The position numbers were made by a program, and so were the translations under genes. The notes beneath the pieces are model-generated. The model had not been told where the DNA came from and searched no databases. It saw only the letters and a list, made by a program, of their open reading frames with translations. DNA of 64,000 bases from NCBI GenBank assembly GCA_964627665.1, contig CAZVKG010000012.1, forward strand, positions 1 through 64,000, read 5' to 3'. The DNA is from UBA1351 sp964627665. Its GTDB lineage: Bacteria > Bacillota > Clostridia > Lachnospirales > Vallitaleaceae. Each line of letters opens with the position of its first letter. The stretch's first letter is position 1. Positions 17,632-27,265 of this stretch are shown one piece after another.

Positions 17632-19371
17632 TTAATCTAATGAATCATACCAGGCATTTACTTCATCCGTAATTGCTTGCCCACCAAGATTATACCAGTT
17701 TTTCACGAACTCATCGTATGCTTCAATTGGTGATTCACCCATAATAATTTTTACAAATTCTTCTACTTCCATCTTCTGTAAAGTACTGAGCTTTTCAGTC
17801 ATTGTATCTGTTGGAGCACCAACAAATTTTTCCCGTATTAATTGATCATTTTCCAAATACTCAGATAGCACACCAAAGGCTCCGTCTTCTCCATATATAC
17901 GTTCCCAACCCCATTGTGACGTATCTCCACTTTCAAACGCCTCAATATTTTCTTGAATAACTTTCGGTTCACCCGTTAACTGACTGAAATCCCCACTCTT
18001 CCTTGCATTCTCAATTTCAATAAAGGCATCATGATTTTTGAATGGTGGAAATGGTGTTACAGGTGAAAACTTCCAAACTCCAACACCGCCATTTTCAACC
18101 GGCATGTAGTATTTGTTAAAATCATTCGTTTCTCCCCAGTTTAACTCCATATGCAGGTTACACATCTTCACTAAAGCCTCAGGATATTCAAAGTCCTTGC
18201 TTACCGCAAAATATCGGGATGATGTGAAGGAAAGAGGAACTTTTGCAGTCTCGCCCTCTAATGCAACGATAGGGTATGCTGTCCAATCCGCCTCAGGATC
18301 ATTATTATAGTTATTAATTAACGGCCACATTGGATTCCATTGTGCACCATATTCAACACCATACATTCCGGCAACAATATTTTCAGACACCTTTCCACCA
18401 TCTTTAATTCCAAATTCTCTATCTATATAACCTTTTTTATACATATCGGCTAATACTTCTAATGCATCTTTTACTTCTGGAAGGACGCTTCCATAAACTA
18501 AGTCTCCTTGATCATCTTCAACCCAAATATTTGGATATGCTCCATATCCTGAAAAAAATCCTTCAAGCCCCATAGCTCCGCCATAAAGCTCTTTTGTAAT
18601 TGCCAAACCTAATGTATCATCAACTCCGTTACCATCAGGATCTTGTGTGGCAAATGCTTCGATAACAACTAACAAGTCTTCCATAGTTTTCGGAACGTCT
18701 AAACCTAAGTTATCTAACCAGTCTTTTCGAATCCACAAATATTGTGTTGTTTCTACCATAGATACCATGTCCGGTATTGCCATGAGTTTTCCATCAAATG
18801 TCACTGAATTTAAGAGGCCGTCGCCTTCTTGAGTATAAACATCTTTTAATAGATCTGAGCCGTACTCTTCATAATAAGGCGTCATATCCATAATCATATC
18901 TGATTCTGCCAATTGCTTCAACTGTGATGGATTGACTAAAATAACATCCGGTAATTCACCCGATGCTAAAGTCACATTGAGCTTTTGAACGAATGCATCT
19001 GATGTTTCGTTGCCTTTTACAATCCAATCATAAGATACATCAATACCTAAAATATCTCTATATGCATCTAGCCAACGATTATCTTCAACTGTTTCTCCGG
19101 GCGTTTTCGGAAGAATATTACTTGCAAGGTCATCATCAATTCCACGAACAAAACTAATTTCAATTCCATCACTATACTTTCCATTTTCATCAACATTTGA
19201 TGTTACGACATTTTCATCCGTTGAGCTTCCATTTGAACTGGCTTCTTGCTCACTATTATTGCTACCTTGTTCTGAACCACTATTGCCGATTCCGCACGCT
19301 GATAGTGTTCCTATCAACAAACTCAAAACACACAACAGTCCTAACACTTTGTACCATACTTTACTTTTCAT
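17632..19371 (-). CDS. ABC transporter carbohydrate-binding lipoprotein (LplA-like)
   Basis: A 579-residue lipoprotein with signal peptide ending LSAC (Cys26) and an Asn/Ser/Gly/Glu-rich linker. The mature domain contains DPDGNGVDDTLGLAITK, a calcium-loop-like sequence commonly seen in LplA-type solute-binding proteins. The ATG at 19371 has GGGAGG 5 nt upstream. The 174 bases upstream hold a TATAAT (19416-19411) without a recognisable -35, which fits activation by the neighbouring YesN-type regulator. It feeds the two permeases downstream. Substrate is probably a xylan- or arabinan-type oligosaccharide, judging from the nearby GH43 gene (inference). Confidence 0.92.
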   Translation of the reverse strand: MKSKVWYKVLGLLCVLSLLIGTLSACGIGNSGSEQGSNNSEQEASSNGSSTDENVVTSNVDENGKYSDGIEISFVRGIDDDLASNILPKTPGETVEDNRWLDAYRDILGIDVSYDWIVKGNETSDAFVQKLNVTLASGELPDVILVNPSQLKQLAESDMIMDMTPYYEEYGSDLLKDVYTQEGDGLLNSVTFDGKLMAIPDMVSMVETTQYLWIRKDWLDNLGLDVPKTMEDLLVVIEAFATQDPDGNGVDDTLGLAITKELYGGAMGLEGFFSGYGAYPNIWVEDDQGDLVYGSVLPEVKDALEVLADMYKKGYIDREFGIKDGGKVSENIVAGMYGVEYGAQWNPMWPLINNYNNDPEADWTAYPIVALEGETAKVPLSFTSSRYFAVSKDFEYPEALVKMCNLHMELNWGETNDFNKYYMPVENGGVGVWKFSPVTPFPPFKNHDAFIEIENARKSGDFSQLTGEPKVIQENIEAFESGDTSQWGWERIYGEDGAFGVLSEYLENDQLIREKFVGAPTDTMTEKLSTLQKMEVEEFVKIIMGESPIEAYDEFVKNWYNLGGQAITDEVNAWYDSLD

Positions 19372-19545
19372 AAAAACCTCCCACATATGATATTATTTTG
19401 TCACAAGAAAATTATACCTTTATCCATGCAAGTATATCCATATTCAAGTTTTTACATGCTTTACAATCATTGATACAATTTGATATAATCTTGGGTTTGT
19501 CTTGTGCAAATATTGACTTTATTTACTACTTTTTACATTTTCATA

Positions 19546-21222
19546 TTAACGAAGATTAATTATTTGTTCATAATATTCTTGAGGAGTTAATTCGGTCATC
19601 TTCTTGAAAAATCGGGTAAATGAACCCGGATTACTATATCCAACACGTTCTCCAAGCTCATGAATTCTCACATTTCCCGATTTCATAATCTCGATAACTT
19701 TTCTAATTCGCACTTTATCAATATATTCTGACAAGTTTTCACCGGTTTTTTGCTTATAAAATCGTGAAAGGTAGGACGGATTAAGGTAAATATGTTCGGA
19801 AATACGAACCAATGAAAGGTCTTCATTTAAATGATTTTCTATAAATACTTGGATTTTTGATATAATACGTTCATCTCTATGGATACTCTCTTGGAAGCAT
19901 ACTTCAAATACTTCATGGCTTATATCAAGTAAGTATTGAGCTGCTTCAAGCCATGAAGCAAATAAATCCCTGCGCATAAGCTTGTTCTGACCTATTCTAA
20001 AAGCTAATTTTTCATTAATTTGGCGCTCATTAATAAATCGTAATATATTAAGAGAGCATTCATAGTAGATTTCTATCGCTTTTGAATGGTTCATACTTTT
20101 TATATTTTTGAAGACACTTAATAATTCATTTAGTTTCTCAAAATATTGTTCTCTATTTCCTGTATGAAAGCAATTTGACATCCACGTTAATCGCGAGTCC
20201 TGTGTTAAATACGGAGCAAATTCGCCTTCGTCCTGGCCAATAGATAGGACCCTGTTCATTGATTGATCACTTACATATTTTTCTAATTCTGCATCGGTCA
20301 TCATTAGGTCGATTTGTTGACGATCAAGCGCACTATATAATCGTTGTAGATAATGGTATCCATCACTAATATTATCCCATGTAAATTCTCTTTCACTAAT
20401 CAAAAAATTGACGGACATGTGTAAGGTTTCTTTAAGTGATGATTGGACAAGTTCGAACACACCTTTCAAAAAAGTAATAAGGTCTTGATGCGTCTCACCA
20501 CGATTTTGTTTGGGTTGCACAAACATATAAAAATTATGTTTATCATCCATAATGATCATAGATGCAACTTTCATCCATATACTATGTTCTATTTTTCGTT
20601 TAATTGTATATAATTTTTCCACGTACTGCATATATGACAATTTACAACTTATTTCAGACGGAATAATCATGACAAGTAAAACTTTTTTCTGAATATCAAG
20701 CGGGATGTCCAACTCTTTAAATATATCTCCTTCATCATTTGTTATATTTCCTAATAGTACTTGATTGAGATAGTCTTTTTGAAAAAGTGTTTTTGCTAAA
20801 TTAATATGCTCTTTAGCTTCATGAAGAAATATCTCAACTTTATTATTTTTTTCTATTTCTTTTATTGCCTCTCTAACTGCATATATAACTTTATCTGGAT
20901 CTTCAGATTTCAAAATATAACCTACATCCTTAATCTGTAAGGCATTATATATATAATCAAACTTTTCATGACCAGTTAAAAAAATCACTTTACAAAACGG
21001 CCATTTACTATGGATTTTCTCAAGCAATTCAATTCCATCCATTTCCGGCATCATTATATCTGATAATACGATATCGATCCGTGTCCGAGATAACCAATCA
21101 ATAGCTTCTGGAGCCGAATAAGCTTTGTAAATATCCATATCTATATCTTGAATTGACATGAAAATTTCGTACAATCCATTAACAATTATTTCTTCATCAT
21201 CTACAATGAGTAATCTATACAT
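19546..21222 (-). CDS. YesN-type response regulator with AraC output domain, second system
   Basis: A 558-residue regulator: receiver with VDDEE pocket, Asp55 in SDIMMPE, Thr in FLTGHEKF and Lys in YILKSEDP, then a long middle region, then an AraC DNA-binding domain (about 455-555) with ISEHIYLNPSYLSRFYKQKTG and IHELGERVGYSNPGSFTRFFKKMT. The Lys-Ser-Glu in place of the usual Lys-Pro after the conserved lysine is a modest departure. It overlaps the kinase gene by 8 nt and lies 174 bases upstream of the binding-protein gene it probably activates. No terminator is evident in that gap. Confidence 0.93.
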   Translation of the reverse strand: MYRLLIVDDEEIIVNGLYEIFMSIQDIDMDIYKAYSAPEAIDWLSRTRIDIVLSDIMMPEMDGIELLEKIHSKWPFCKVIFLTGHEKFDYIYNALQIKDVGYILKSEDPDKVIYAVREAIKEIEKNNKVEIFLHEAKEHINLAKTLFQKDYLNQVLLGNITNDEGDIFKELDIPLDIQKKVLLVMIIPSEISCKLSYMQYVEKLYTIKRKIEHSIWMKVASMIIMDDKHNFYMFVQPKQNRGETHQDLITFLKGVFELVQSSLKETLHMSVNFLISEREFTWDNISDGYHYLQRLYSALDRQQIDLMMTDAELEKYVSDQSMNRVLSIGQDEGEFAPYLTQDSRLTWMSNCFHTGNREQYFEKLNELLSVFKNIKSMNHSKAIEIYYECSLNILRFINERQINEKLAFRIGQNKLMRRDLFASWLEAAQYLLDISHEVFEVCFQESIHRDERIISKIQVFIENHLNEDLSLVRISEHIYLNPSYLSRFYKQKTGENLSEYIDKVRIRKVIEIMKSGNVRIHELGERVGYSNPGSFTRFFKKMTELTPQEYYEQIINLR

Positions 21223-22972
21223 CTTTGCACTCCCCTTCGTAAGATTCTGTTGTTTGAATCTTAAGTTCTACATATAATCCACCTAACATACTCCGTCTCA
21301 CACTAACACCAAATTTTTCACCATACATCATTCTAACTCTATGATTAACATTAATTAACCCTGATATTTCCTCAGCAATTTCTGCTTGACTTAGTTTTTT
21401 ATTTAAATGATTAATTTTCTCTTCTGTCAATGTATCTCCATTATCTTCTACTGAAATGACAAGCTCTCCATTCCCACCTATTAGTTGAATGCGAATTTCT
21501 CCTGATTTCTTTTTTTCAACCGCATGTTCAAAAGCATTTTCTATAATCGGTTGTACAATTAGTCTAGGTACTTTCAACTTTTTGTATACTTGTGGTACTT
21601 CTTGGAATAAAACATTTAATCTTTTAGAAAACCGCATTTTTTGAATATCCACATACACCCGTGCATGTTGAATCTCTTCCTCAAGTGTTATGGTATCAGC
21701 TCCATTTTTCGTTACAAAGCGAAAGTACTCTCCTAAATATTTAGTGAATAACATGAGATTTTCATCTTGAATTCTAGCCATTGTATTTATGAGAAAAAAA
21801 CTATTATATAAAAAGTGAGGATTAATCTGTGACTGCAATTGTTTTAATTCAGCTCTTTGTGTCATGATTTTTTGCTTATATACTTGATCAATAAGTTGAC
21901 TTATTCTTTGTACCATCTGATTAAATCTTTTGTATATATATCCAAATTCGTCATTGACACTATGACTGATTACAACGTCCATATTACCTTTTTCGACTTT
22001 TTTAAATGCCTGAACTAACTTTGACATAGGCTCATGTATATACTTATATGTTGATAGTGAATAAACCACAAATATTAGTAAAGATGTCCCACTAAAAATC
22101 CAAAACCATGCATAGATCTTATTCAACGGTTGCATTACTATTTTATCCGGCATATATTTAATCAGTGTCATTTTTAAAAATTCAGATTTTGCATATGCCG
22201 TATAATATTTTTCGTTATTGTGCTCAACGGTCAAGGTATCAACATTATTTTTGTCATCAATGATTGCATTAATAACACTATTTGAAACCAAGGGGAGAAA
22301 ATTATTTGTCTCATCAATTAGACGATTTTCGAAAATTTGATAAATTAAAACAACTCCACTTTCTTCATTTCTATTTAATACCTCTAGTTTTTCAACAAGC
22401 TTATCACGGTCCAGTTTAATAACAATTGAAAACGGACTCGAAGTATTTTTTTTAATTCGCTCATCATAGGTTGTCATATATAGAGCACCTTCATAGACAA
22501 TAAATTGGGCCCCTTCAATATCTTCTGATATGCGTATGTTTTCATATTCTTCTTTGTCTAAATCAATAATTCCACTATTTGCTGATATCGTTTTTGAAAT
22601 AGGCTCAATATGTGCTGTAACGTCTTCTATGTAATCACTACTATTTCTTATTGTTAACAACCGTTTTTGTAGTTGCAGCATTCTTTGCTGACTTTCATAT
22701 AAATTCATGATCTCCGATAATATAGCTAGACGATTGATGTTTTCATCACCAAGACAATCGTATTGAAGCATTTTCATGCTTCGAATGTCGTTTTCAATGT
22801 CTTCTAAATAGAAGACAACTTGACTGCTCATTGATTCAGCAATTTCATTTTTGATAGCCTCTACGCCCCATCGGTTCATAAAAATACCGAGCAGATAAAT
22901 CGGAATAATAATGATAAGAAATGTTCTTAAAAGACGACCAAAAATGGTCTGGTGTAAATTTTTGTTCCACAT
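21215..22972 (-). CDS. YesM-type sensor histidine kinase, second system
   Basis: A 585-residue kinase with N-terminal helix (LLRTFLIIIIPIYLLGIFM), extracellular sensor of about 250 residues, second helix near FWIFSGTSLLIFVVYSL, HAMP, and the LytS/YesM phospho-acceptor block SQINPHFLYNSFFLIN. The HATPase N-box is PIIENAFEHAVE. GGGGGA precedes the ATG. It starts 11 nt after the GH43 stop, so the sensor is co-transcribed with a glycosidase, linking sensing to degradation. Confidence 0.92.
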   Translation of the reverse strand: MWNKNLHQTIFGRLLRTFLIIIIPIYLLGIFMNRWGVEAIKNEIAESMSSQVVFYLEDIENDIRSMKMLQYDCLGDENINRLAILSEIMNLYESQQRMLQLQKRLLTIRNSSDYIEDVTAHIEPISKTISANSGIIDLDKEEYENIRISEDIEGAQFIVYEGALYMTTYDERIKKNTSSPFSIVIKLDRDKLVEKLEVLNRNEESGVVLIYQIFENRLIDETNNFLPLVSNSVINAIIDDKNNVDTLTVEHNNEKYYTAYAKSEFLKMTLIKYMPDKIVMQPLNKIYAWFWIFSGTSLLIFVVYSLSTYKYIHEPMSKLVQAFKKVEKGNMDVVISHSVNDEFGYIYKRFNQMVQRISQLIDQVYKQKIMTQRAELKQLQSQINPHFLYNSFFLINTMARIQDENLMLFTKYLGEYFRFVTKNGADTITLEEEIQHARVYVDIQKMRFSKRLNVLFQEVPQVYKKLKVPRLIVQPIIENAFEHAVEKKKSGEIRIQLIGGNGELVISVEDNGDTLTEEKINHLNKKLSQAEIAEEISGLINVNHRVRMMYGEKFGVSVRRSMLGGLYVELKIQTTESYEGECKDV

Positions 22973-22983
22973 AAGTATCCCCC

Positions 22984-24522
22984 TTATCTTACTTCATCAA
23001 TATATTTAAAAGCTTCAAATGTTGATTCCCCTCCTGTTTTTTGTGTTGAAAAAATAAACATGCCGACTCTACACCCCACAAAATGATCGAGTGTGAATTG
23101 ATGCTGTACTTCTTCTCCAAGTTGAATCCATGAATCATCTTTATGATAAAAACAACTTACTATATCCTTCATATTACTGAAGTCACCAATAATTTTTAAT
23201 CGAACCTGATATTGATCGACCGCAATTTTTTCCGTGATTTCACCTAACTGATTATCGTAAAAATCTCCCATAGTGGATATGGGTCCACTTTTTTTCATAT
23301 GGACTAAGTAGTATCCATCATTTTCTTTGGTCAAGGCTATTAAACTATACTTACTTTGCAGTGCGCATAATCCTGTATAATCTCCTTCATTGATCTGACT
23401 TGCATCAACTGAAACTTCGACTTCACAATATGGATATGTCATTCTTTGTGTTAGGCAATTATTTGCTTGGGTAATATTCCGACTTATTTTATCGGTTTTA
23501 ATAAGTAGGCATGACATTGCTTTTTTCATGAGCCAACATTCATTGACCGGATTATGATTCCACTGCCATTGTTTTTTTATGCAAACCTGTTCTTTTGTTA
23601 TATCTGTATACTCAAAAAAATCATTAGTTACTAAAGGTTCATAGACATGGTCTGGATGAGAACTTTTTATACTGATTTGTTTTTTGCTATCAATAATTGG
23701 AAAATCGTTTTCCCAGTGGATCGGAAATATTATAGGAATACGTCCAACTGCTCCACGATCTTGAAAAAGGACCGTATACCATTCACCTTCTGGGGTATCA
23801 ACAATTCCTCCTTGGGCAATGCCTTGATTGCAATATCCTAAGTCTTCATTGAATATATCTTTTCCAATAAATTGTTCTGTTAATTTATCTGCTACATAAC
23901 ATGCTTGTGTTCTCCTTGCCTTTCCTGTACTTGGCCAATGAATCAAAAACACATAATATTTTCCATGGATTTTATAAACATGTGTCCCTTCATATCCCAA
24001 CTGAACTTCCGCTATATCTGAGATAATCTTTTTATGCAAGCCTCCGGGTTTCGGCCCCTTTAACTCAGAATCCAGTTCTGTCACATATATATCTTTATTG
24101 CCATAAAAAACATACACTTTTCCATCCTCATCAAACAAAATCGAATTGTCATGATAAAATCCTTCGATATTTGTTTTGCTCCATGGTCCGTATATTGATT
24201 CTGCAGTATATATATATGTTTTTCGTGTGTCATTTGCTGTGAAACAGACATAATATTTTTTATTATGATAACATAAGCTAGCCGCCCACATCCCCTCTCC
24301 ATAGATGTTTTTACTTCCTTCAAGTCGATGTCGAGGTGAATCTTCTAAACAATCATATACATACGTGATAATCTCCCATTTACGCAAATCATACGAGCGA
24401 AGTATAACGCCCCCCGGCATGAAATGCATGGTTGTACTAATCATATAATAGGTATCGCCAACTCGAATAACATCCGGATCCGGAAAATCCATAGGTATTA
24501 ATACATTGTTTTTCTCATCCAT
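22984..24522 (-). CDS. GH43 family glycosidase (beta-xylosidase/arabinofuranosidase-type)
   Basis: A 512-residue inverting glycosidase. The five-bladed propeller shows the catalytic triad positions: base Asp15 in FPDPDV, pKa-modulating Asp125 in YHDNS, and acid Glu178 in GYEGT. The C-terminal 190 residues look like the beta-sandwich (GH43_C2/concanavalin-like) found on beta-xylosidases. There is no signal peptide, so it acts on imported oligosaccharides. It is first gene of a transcript continuing into the YesM/YesN pair, behind a consensus promoter. GGAGG precedes the ATG. Xylo- versus arabino-specificity is not determined. Confidence 0.88.
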   Translation of the reverse strand: MDEKNNVLIPMDFPDPDVIRVGDTYYMISTTMHFMPGGVILRSYDLRKWEIITYVYDCLEDSPRHRLEGSKNIYGEGMWAASLCYHNKKYYVCFTANDTRKTYIYTAESIYGPWSKTNIEGFYHDNSILFDEDGKVYVFYGNKDIYVTELDSELKGPKPGGLHKKIISDIAEVQLGYEGTHVYKIHGKYYVFLIHWPSTGKARRTQACYVADKLTEQFIGKDIFNEDLGYCNQGIAQGGIVDTPEGEWYTVLFQDRGAVGRIPIIFPIHWENDFPIIDSKKQISIKSSHPDHVYEPLVTNDFFEYTDITKEQVCIKKQWQWNHNPVNECWLMKKAMSCLLIKTDKISRNITQANNCLTQRMTYPYCEVEVSVDASQINEGDYTGLCALQSKYSLIALTKENDGYYLVHMKKSGPISTMGDFYDNQLGEITEKIAVDQYQVRLKIIGDFSNMKDIVSCFYHKDDSWIQLGEEVQHQFTLDHFVGCRVGMFIFSTQKTGGESTFEAFKYIDEVR

Positions 24523-24554
24523 TTTTTATCCCTCCAAAGTTAATGATTTCGTTC

Positions 24555-24583
24555 ACTATACAATTTATACTATTTTATGTCAA
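24555..24583 (-). promoter_or_regulatory. Promoter of the GH43-kinase-regulator operon
   Basis: TTGACA (24583-24578) and TATAGT (24560-24555) on the minus strand, spaced exactly 17 bp. The start codon is 33 bases downstream of the -10. This is the closest to consensus of the window's sugar-locus promoters, suggesting the sensor/regulator pair is made constitutively. Confidence 0.8.
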
Positions 24584-24612
24584 TGTGTTATTGTTTTATG
24601 TTAAAGTTAAAC

Positions 24613-24650
24613 AAAAAATTCTGCCGGCAAATGAATCTTTGCTGGCAGAA
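24613..24650 (-). terminator. Intrinsic terminator after the GH2 gene
   Basis: On the minus strand TTCTGCC and GGCAGAA close a stem that continues through GCAAA/TTTGC after a one-base mismatch (24650-24619), followed by TTTTTT (24618-24613). It separates the GH2 operon from the GH43 promoter. Confidence 0.88.
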
Positions 24651-24670
24651 AATTTATAATGTCACCATTA

Positions 24671-27262
24671 TTATCTCACATATTCGATTATACTATGAAG
24701 CATTTGTTTTGCAACCGGTCTATTCTCCAAATCTCCTTGCAGATTCATTCCACAGATTAATAACTTTCCTTCACCATAGGAATGTTTTTTTTCATACAAT
24801 AGACTCAATTTTCTATTTGTGTTCCAATCATCAATCACATATATGATGGGGTCCACCTCTGAATCTTCAGCTTTTAACCTTTGAATGTTAGCATCATGGA
24901 TGAGATCAAACCACTGCCAGTTTGTATGGTCATCTGTCACAAAATGTGATAAGGCCGGATGTGCCGGGTCACAAGATATACCTAGTGTATGAGGCGCTTG
25001 TCCTTCTGTCCATTGGGTATTCCAAAAAATCGTTGTAAAGCCTGCCGGTATCTTGTCAGCTTCATCCTCTGCTTCTTGGGGAATCAAGATAACGCTCTTG
25101 CCTTCCTTAAGGTATTGAATGGCAGCGTCTTCCTGATTTACAAGCTTAACATGATTAGGAAGGAGTGTTTTAATCTCCGGATATACCCAGATACTCCATG
25201 AATTTTCATAAAAAGTCCCTTCAATAGCAAGGGTTATAATAAATTCACCCGCTTTTTGAATTCGGTCGAGATCAAAGGAAATATGGCCCACATAATTTTC
25301 GTTCGTGATTGCTATCGTCCTTGGATCAAAGCTTCCTGTGGTTATTAGATCACCACTTTTATCTCTGACTGACCACGTCACGTAGGCATCTTCCATACTC
25401 TTGGCTCCGAAATGACTGATTTGAACCTTTCCAACAAAGGTTTCACTTGCCTGCCAGACAACTTTTTTCATACGTAGGAGTGGAACAGTTTCACAGCAAA
25501 ATTCATGAAATTGCTTTTGATTAAGATAGCCTTTTTCTTCCCAGAAGGCATCTAGCATTCCCACAAGAGCCGTTCCTTGCCCAGGGAAATCTGTCAATCC
25601 CAGCAGTTGAAATCCTCCAAATCCCGGCGTTCTTAAGGCCGCTTCAATTTCTTCTTTATAGAGTAGCGACTGCCATTTACCGGAAGCTAACATAAAGGCT
25701 TGTCCTTGATTCTCTAATCCGGCTTTTTGAAGGGACTCTGCTGCCAACTCAAAGTTCAAGGGCTTTAGAACACCTGTATATTTTTCCATTTCTTTAAAGT
25801 TTGGATATGCGCACCATTGCCCTATTTCATGAGACACCACCGGGACAGGACTATCTTCAATCAGGGTCTGAAAATCAAAATCGGTCTTAAGAGGATTTTT
25901 ATTGAGCCTGCCTTCTAATTCATCGCCCCAGTCTTGACATCGTAAGACGTGGCCTCTATTTTTCAAGCAATGATATTCGTTGGCTTCAATCTCAGGCCAT
26001 CCGGCGCAACCGGTATAAAGGCGACGTCTATCTTTTTTCTTCCAATGACCAACAATCGTATTTAAAAATGTCTCGTAATCGTCTCCACTAGGCTCATTAC
26101 CAACCGCAAGCATGCAAAAGGAGGGATGATTCCCGTATGCTTTCATTATTCGATCGGCTTCGTCATAGACAAATTGGTCAAGCAAAGCATCTTCACCAAG
26201 CTCTGTCCACACCGGTGTCTCAATCTGCAAGTAGATCCCCACTTCATCCGCGACTTGAAAGGCAATCTCCGGTGGACACCAAGAATGAAAACGTATGTGG
26301 TTGAGTCCATAGGCTTTTGCTTTTGTAAAGATTTTATCCCATGCCACATAGTCCATTGGGGGATGTCCTGTTAGAGGAAATACACAGCATTCTAGTGTTC
26401 CTCTTAAAAAAGTTTTTTGGCCGTTCATTGCAAACTGCCTTCCTTGAGTTGTTACTTGTCGCATACCAAAAGATGTTATTTTTTCATGATAATAATCCGG
26501 CGTCTTAATCGCAGTCGTCAATGAATGCATGTTTGGGCAAAATTCATCCCAACGCTCCGAAAGATTGTCCATATCACAGCTGACCTCAAGGTGCATTTCT
26601 TTATCGCTAATCATAATATCGGTTGTTTTGTTGTCATTTAATATAAGCTGACCTTGAATAGTCCTCTTGGTTTTATTTTTGATTGTCGTTTCCACACGAA
26701 TCGTATTCGCTACAAGATCAGGATAGATTTGCACATCCTCAATAAATACCGGATCTGTAATCTGAAGTCCTAACTTCCCAATAACACCATTCCAGTTGGT
26801 TTGGGTTTCTTTTGTTATTGAATGGGCATCTTTGCCCACATTATATTTGATGCGGTTATCGATTCGCATGGTCATTTGATGGCGACCGGGTGTCAGCAAG
26901 TCACTGAGATCATATTCATGGGCGACACATAGGCTGTCTTGGCTGCCGATTTTTATTCCATCCACCCAAAGGGTCGATTCCCAATGACACCGTTCAAGGA
27001 TAAGTACTAGGTGCTTGTTCTTAGCTTCTTTTGGAATTTCTACATCTTTTTGATACCATGCACATCCAGTATATTCAACAATTCGGCTTAATCGGTGGGG
27101 ATCTTTTCCCTCGACTAAATCACCGATTCCATTCTCATCAAGGGATCCGGGCAATTGAACCCTATCCGGTAACTGGTCGTTAAACCATTCTTGCCCTTCT
27201 CCTTGTGCATCTGGATCTAGGCGAAAACGCCATTCACCTTCTAATGTCATAAAATCTTGCAT
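24671..27262 (-). CDS. GH2 family glycosidase
   Basis: An 863-residue retaining glycosidase of the beta-galactosidase/glucuronidase/mannosidase clan. N-terminal sugar-binding sandwich contains GCAWYQKDVEIPKEA; an immunoglobulin-like domain follows; the barrel has HIRFHSWCPPEIAFQVADE, acid/base Glu390 in VGNEPSGDD and nucleophile Glu479 in VSHEIGQW. About 250 residues of extra C-terminal sequence follow the barrel. There is no signal peptide, so it is cytoplasmic. The motifs do not settle whether it is a beta-galactosidase, glucuronidase or arabinosidase. It starts 3 nt after the DUF5107 gene and shares its transcript. AAGGAG precedes the ATG at 10 nt. Confidence 0.88.
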   Translation of the reverse strand: MQDFMTLEGEWRFRLDPDAQGEGQEWFNDQLPDRVQLPGSLDENGIGDLVEGKDPHRLSRIVEYTGCAWYQKDVEIPKEAKNKHLVLILERCHWESTLWVDGIKIGSQDSLCVAHEYDLSDLLTPGRHQMTMRIDNRIKYNVGKDAHSITKETQTNWNGVIGKLGLQITDPVFIEDVQIYPDLVANTIRVETTIKNKTKRTIQGQLILNDNKTTDIMISDKEMHLEVSCDMDNLSERWDEFCPNMHSLTTAIKTPDYYHEKITSFGMRQVTTQGRQFAMNGQKTFLRGTLECCVFPLTGHPPMDYVAWDKIFTKAKAYGLNHIRFHSWCPPEIAFQVADEVGIYLQIETPVWTELGEDALLDQFVYDEADRIMKAYGNHPSFCMLAVGNEPSGDDYETFLNTIVGHWKKKDRRRLYTGCAGWPEIEANEYHCLKNRGHVLRCQDWGDELEGRLNKNPLKTDFDFQTLIEDSPVPVVSHEIGQWCAYPNFKEMEKYTGVLKPLNFELAAESLQKAGLENQGQAFMLASGKWQSLLYKEEIEAALRTPGFGGFQLLGLTDFPGQGTALVGMLDAFWEEKGYLNQKQFHEFCCETVPLLRMKKVVWQASETFVGKVQISHFGAKSMEDAYVTWSVRDKSGDLITTGSFDPRTIAITNENYVGHISFDLDRIQKAGEFIITLAIEGTFYENSWSIWVYPEIKTLLPNHVKLVNQEDAAIQYLKEGKSVILIPQEAEDEADKIPAGFTTIFWNTQWTEGQAPHTLGISCDPAHPALSHFVTDDHTNWQWFDLIHDANIQRLKAEDSEVDPIIYVIDDWNTNRKLSLLYEKKHSYGEGKLLICGMNLQGDLENRPVAKQMLHSIIEYVR

Positions 27263-27265
27263 ATC

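Noticed and set aside
19440..19485. Repeated TTGTA/TGTAA elements upstream of the LplA-like gene as binding sites of the YesN-type regulator
   Set aside because: Repeats are short and AT-rich with uneven spacing; no matching pattern is seen upstream of the first transporter operon.
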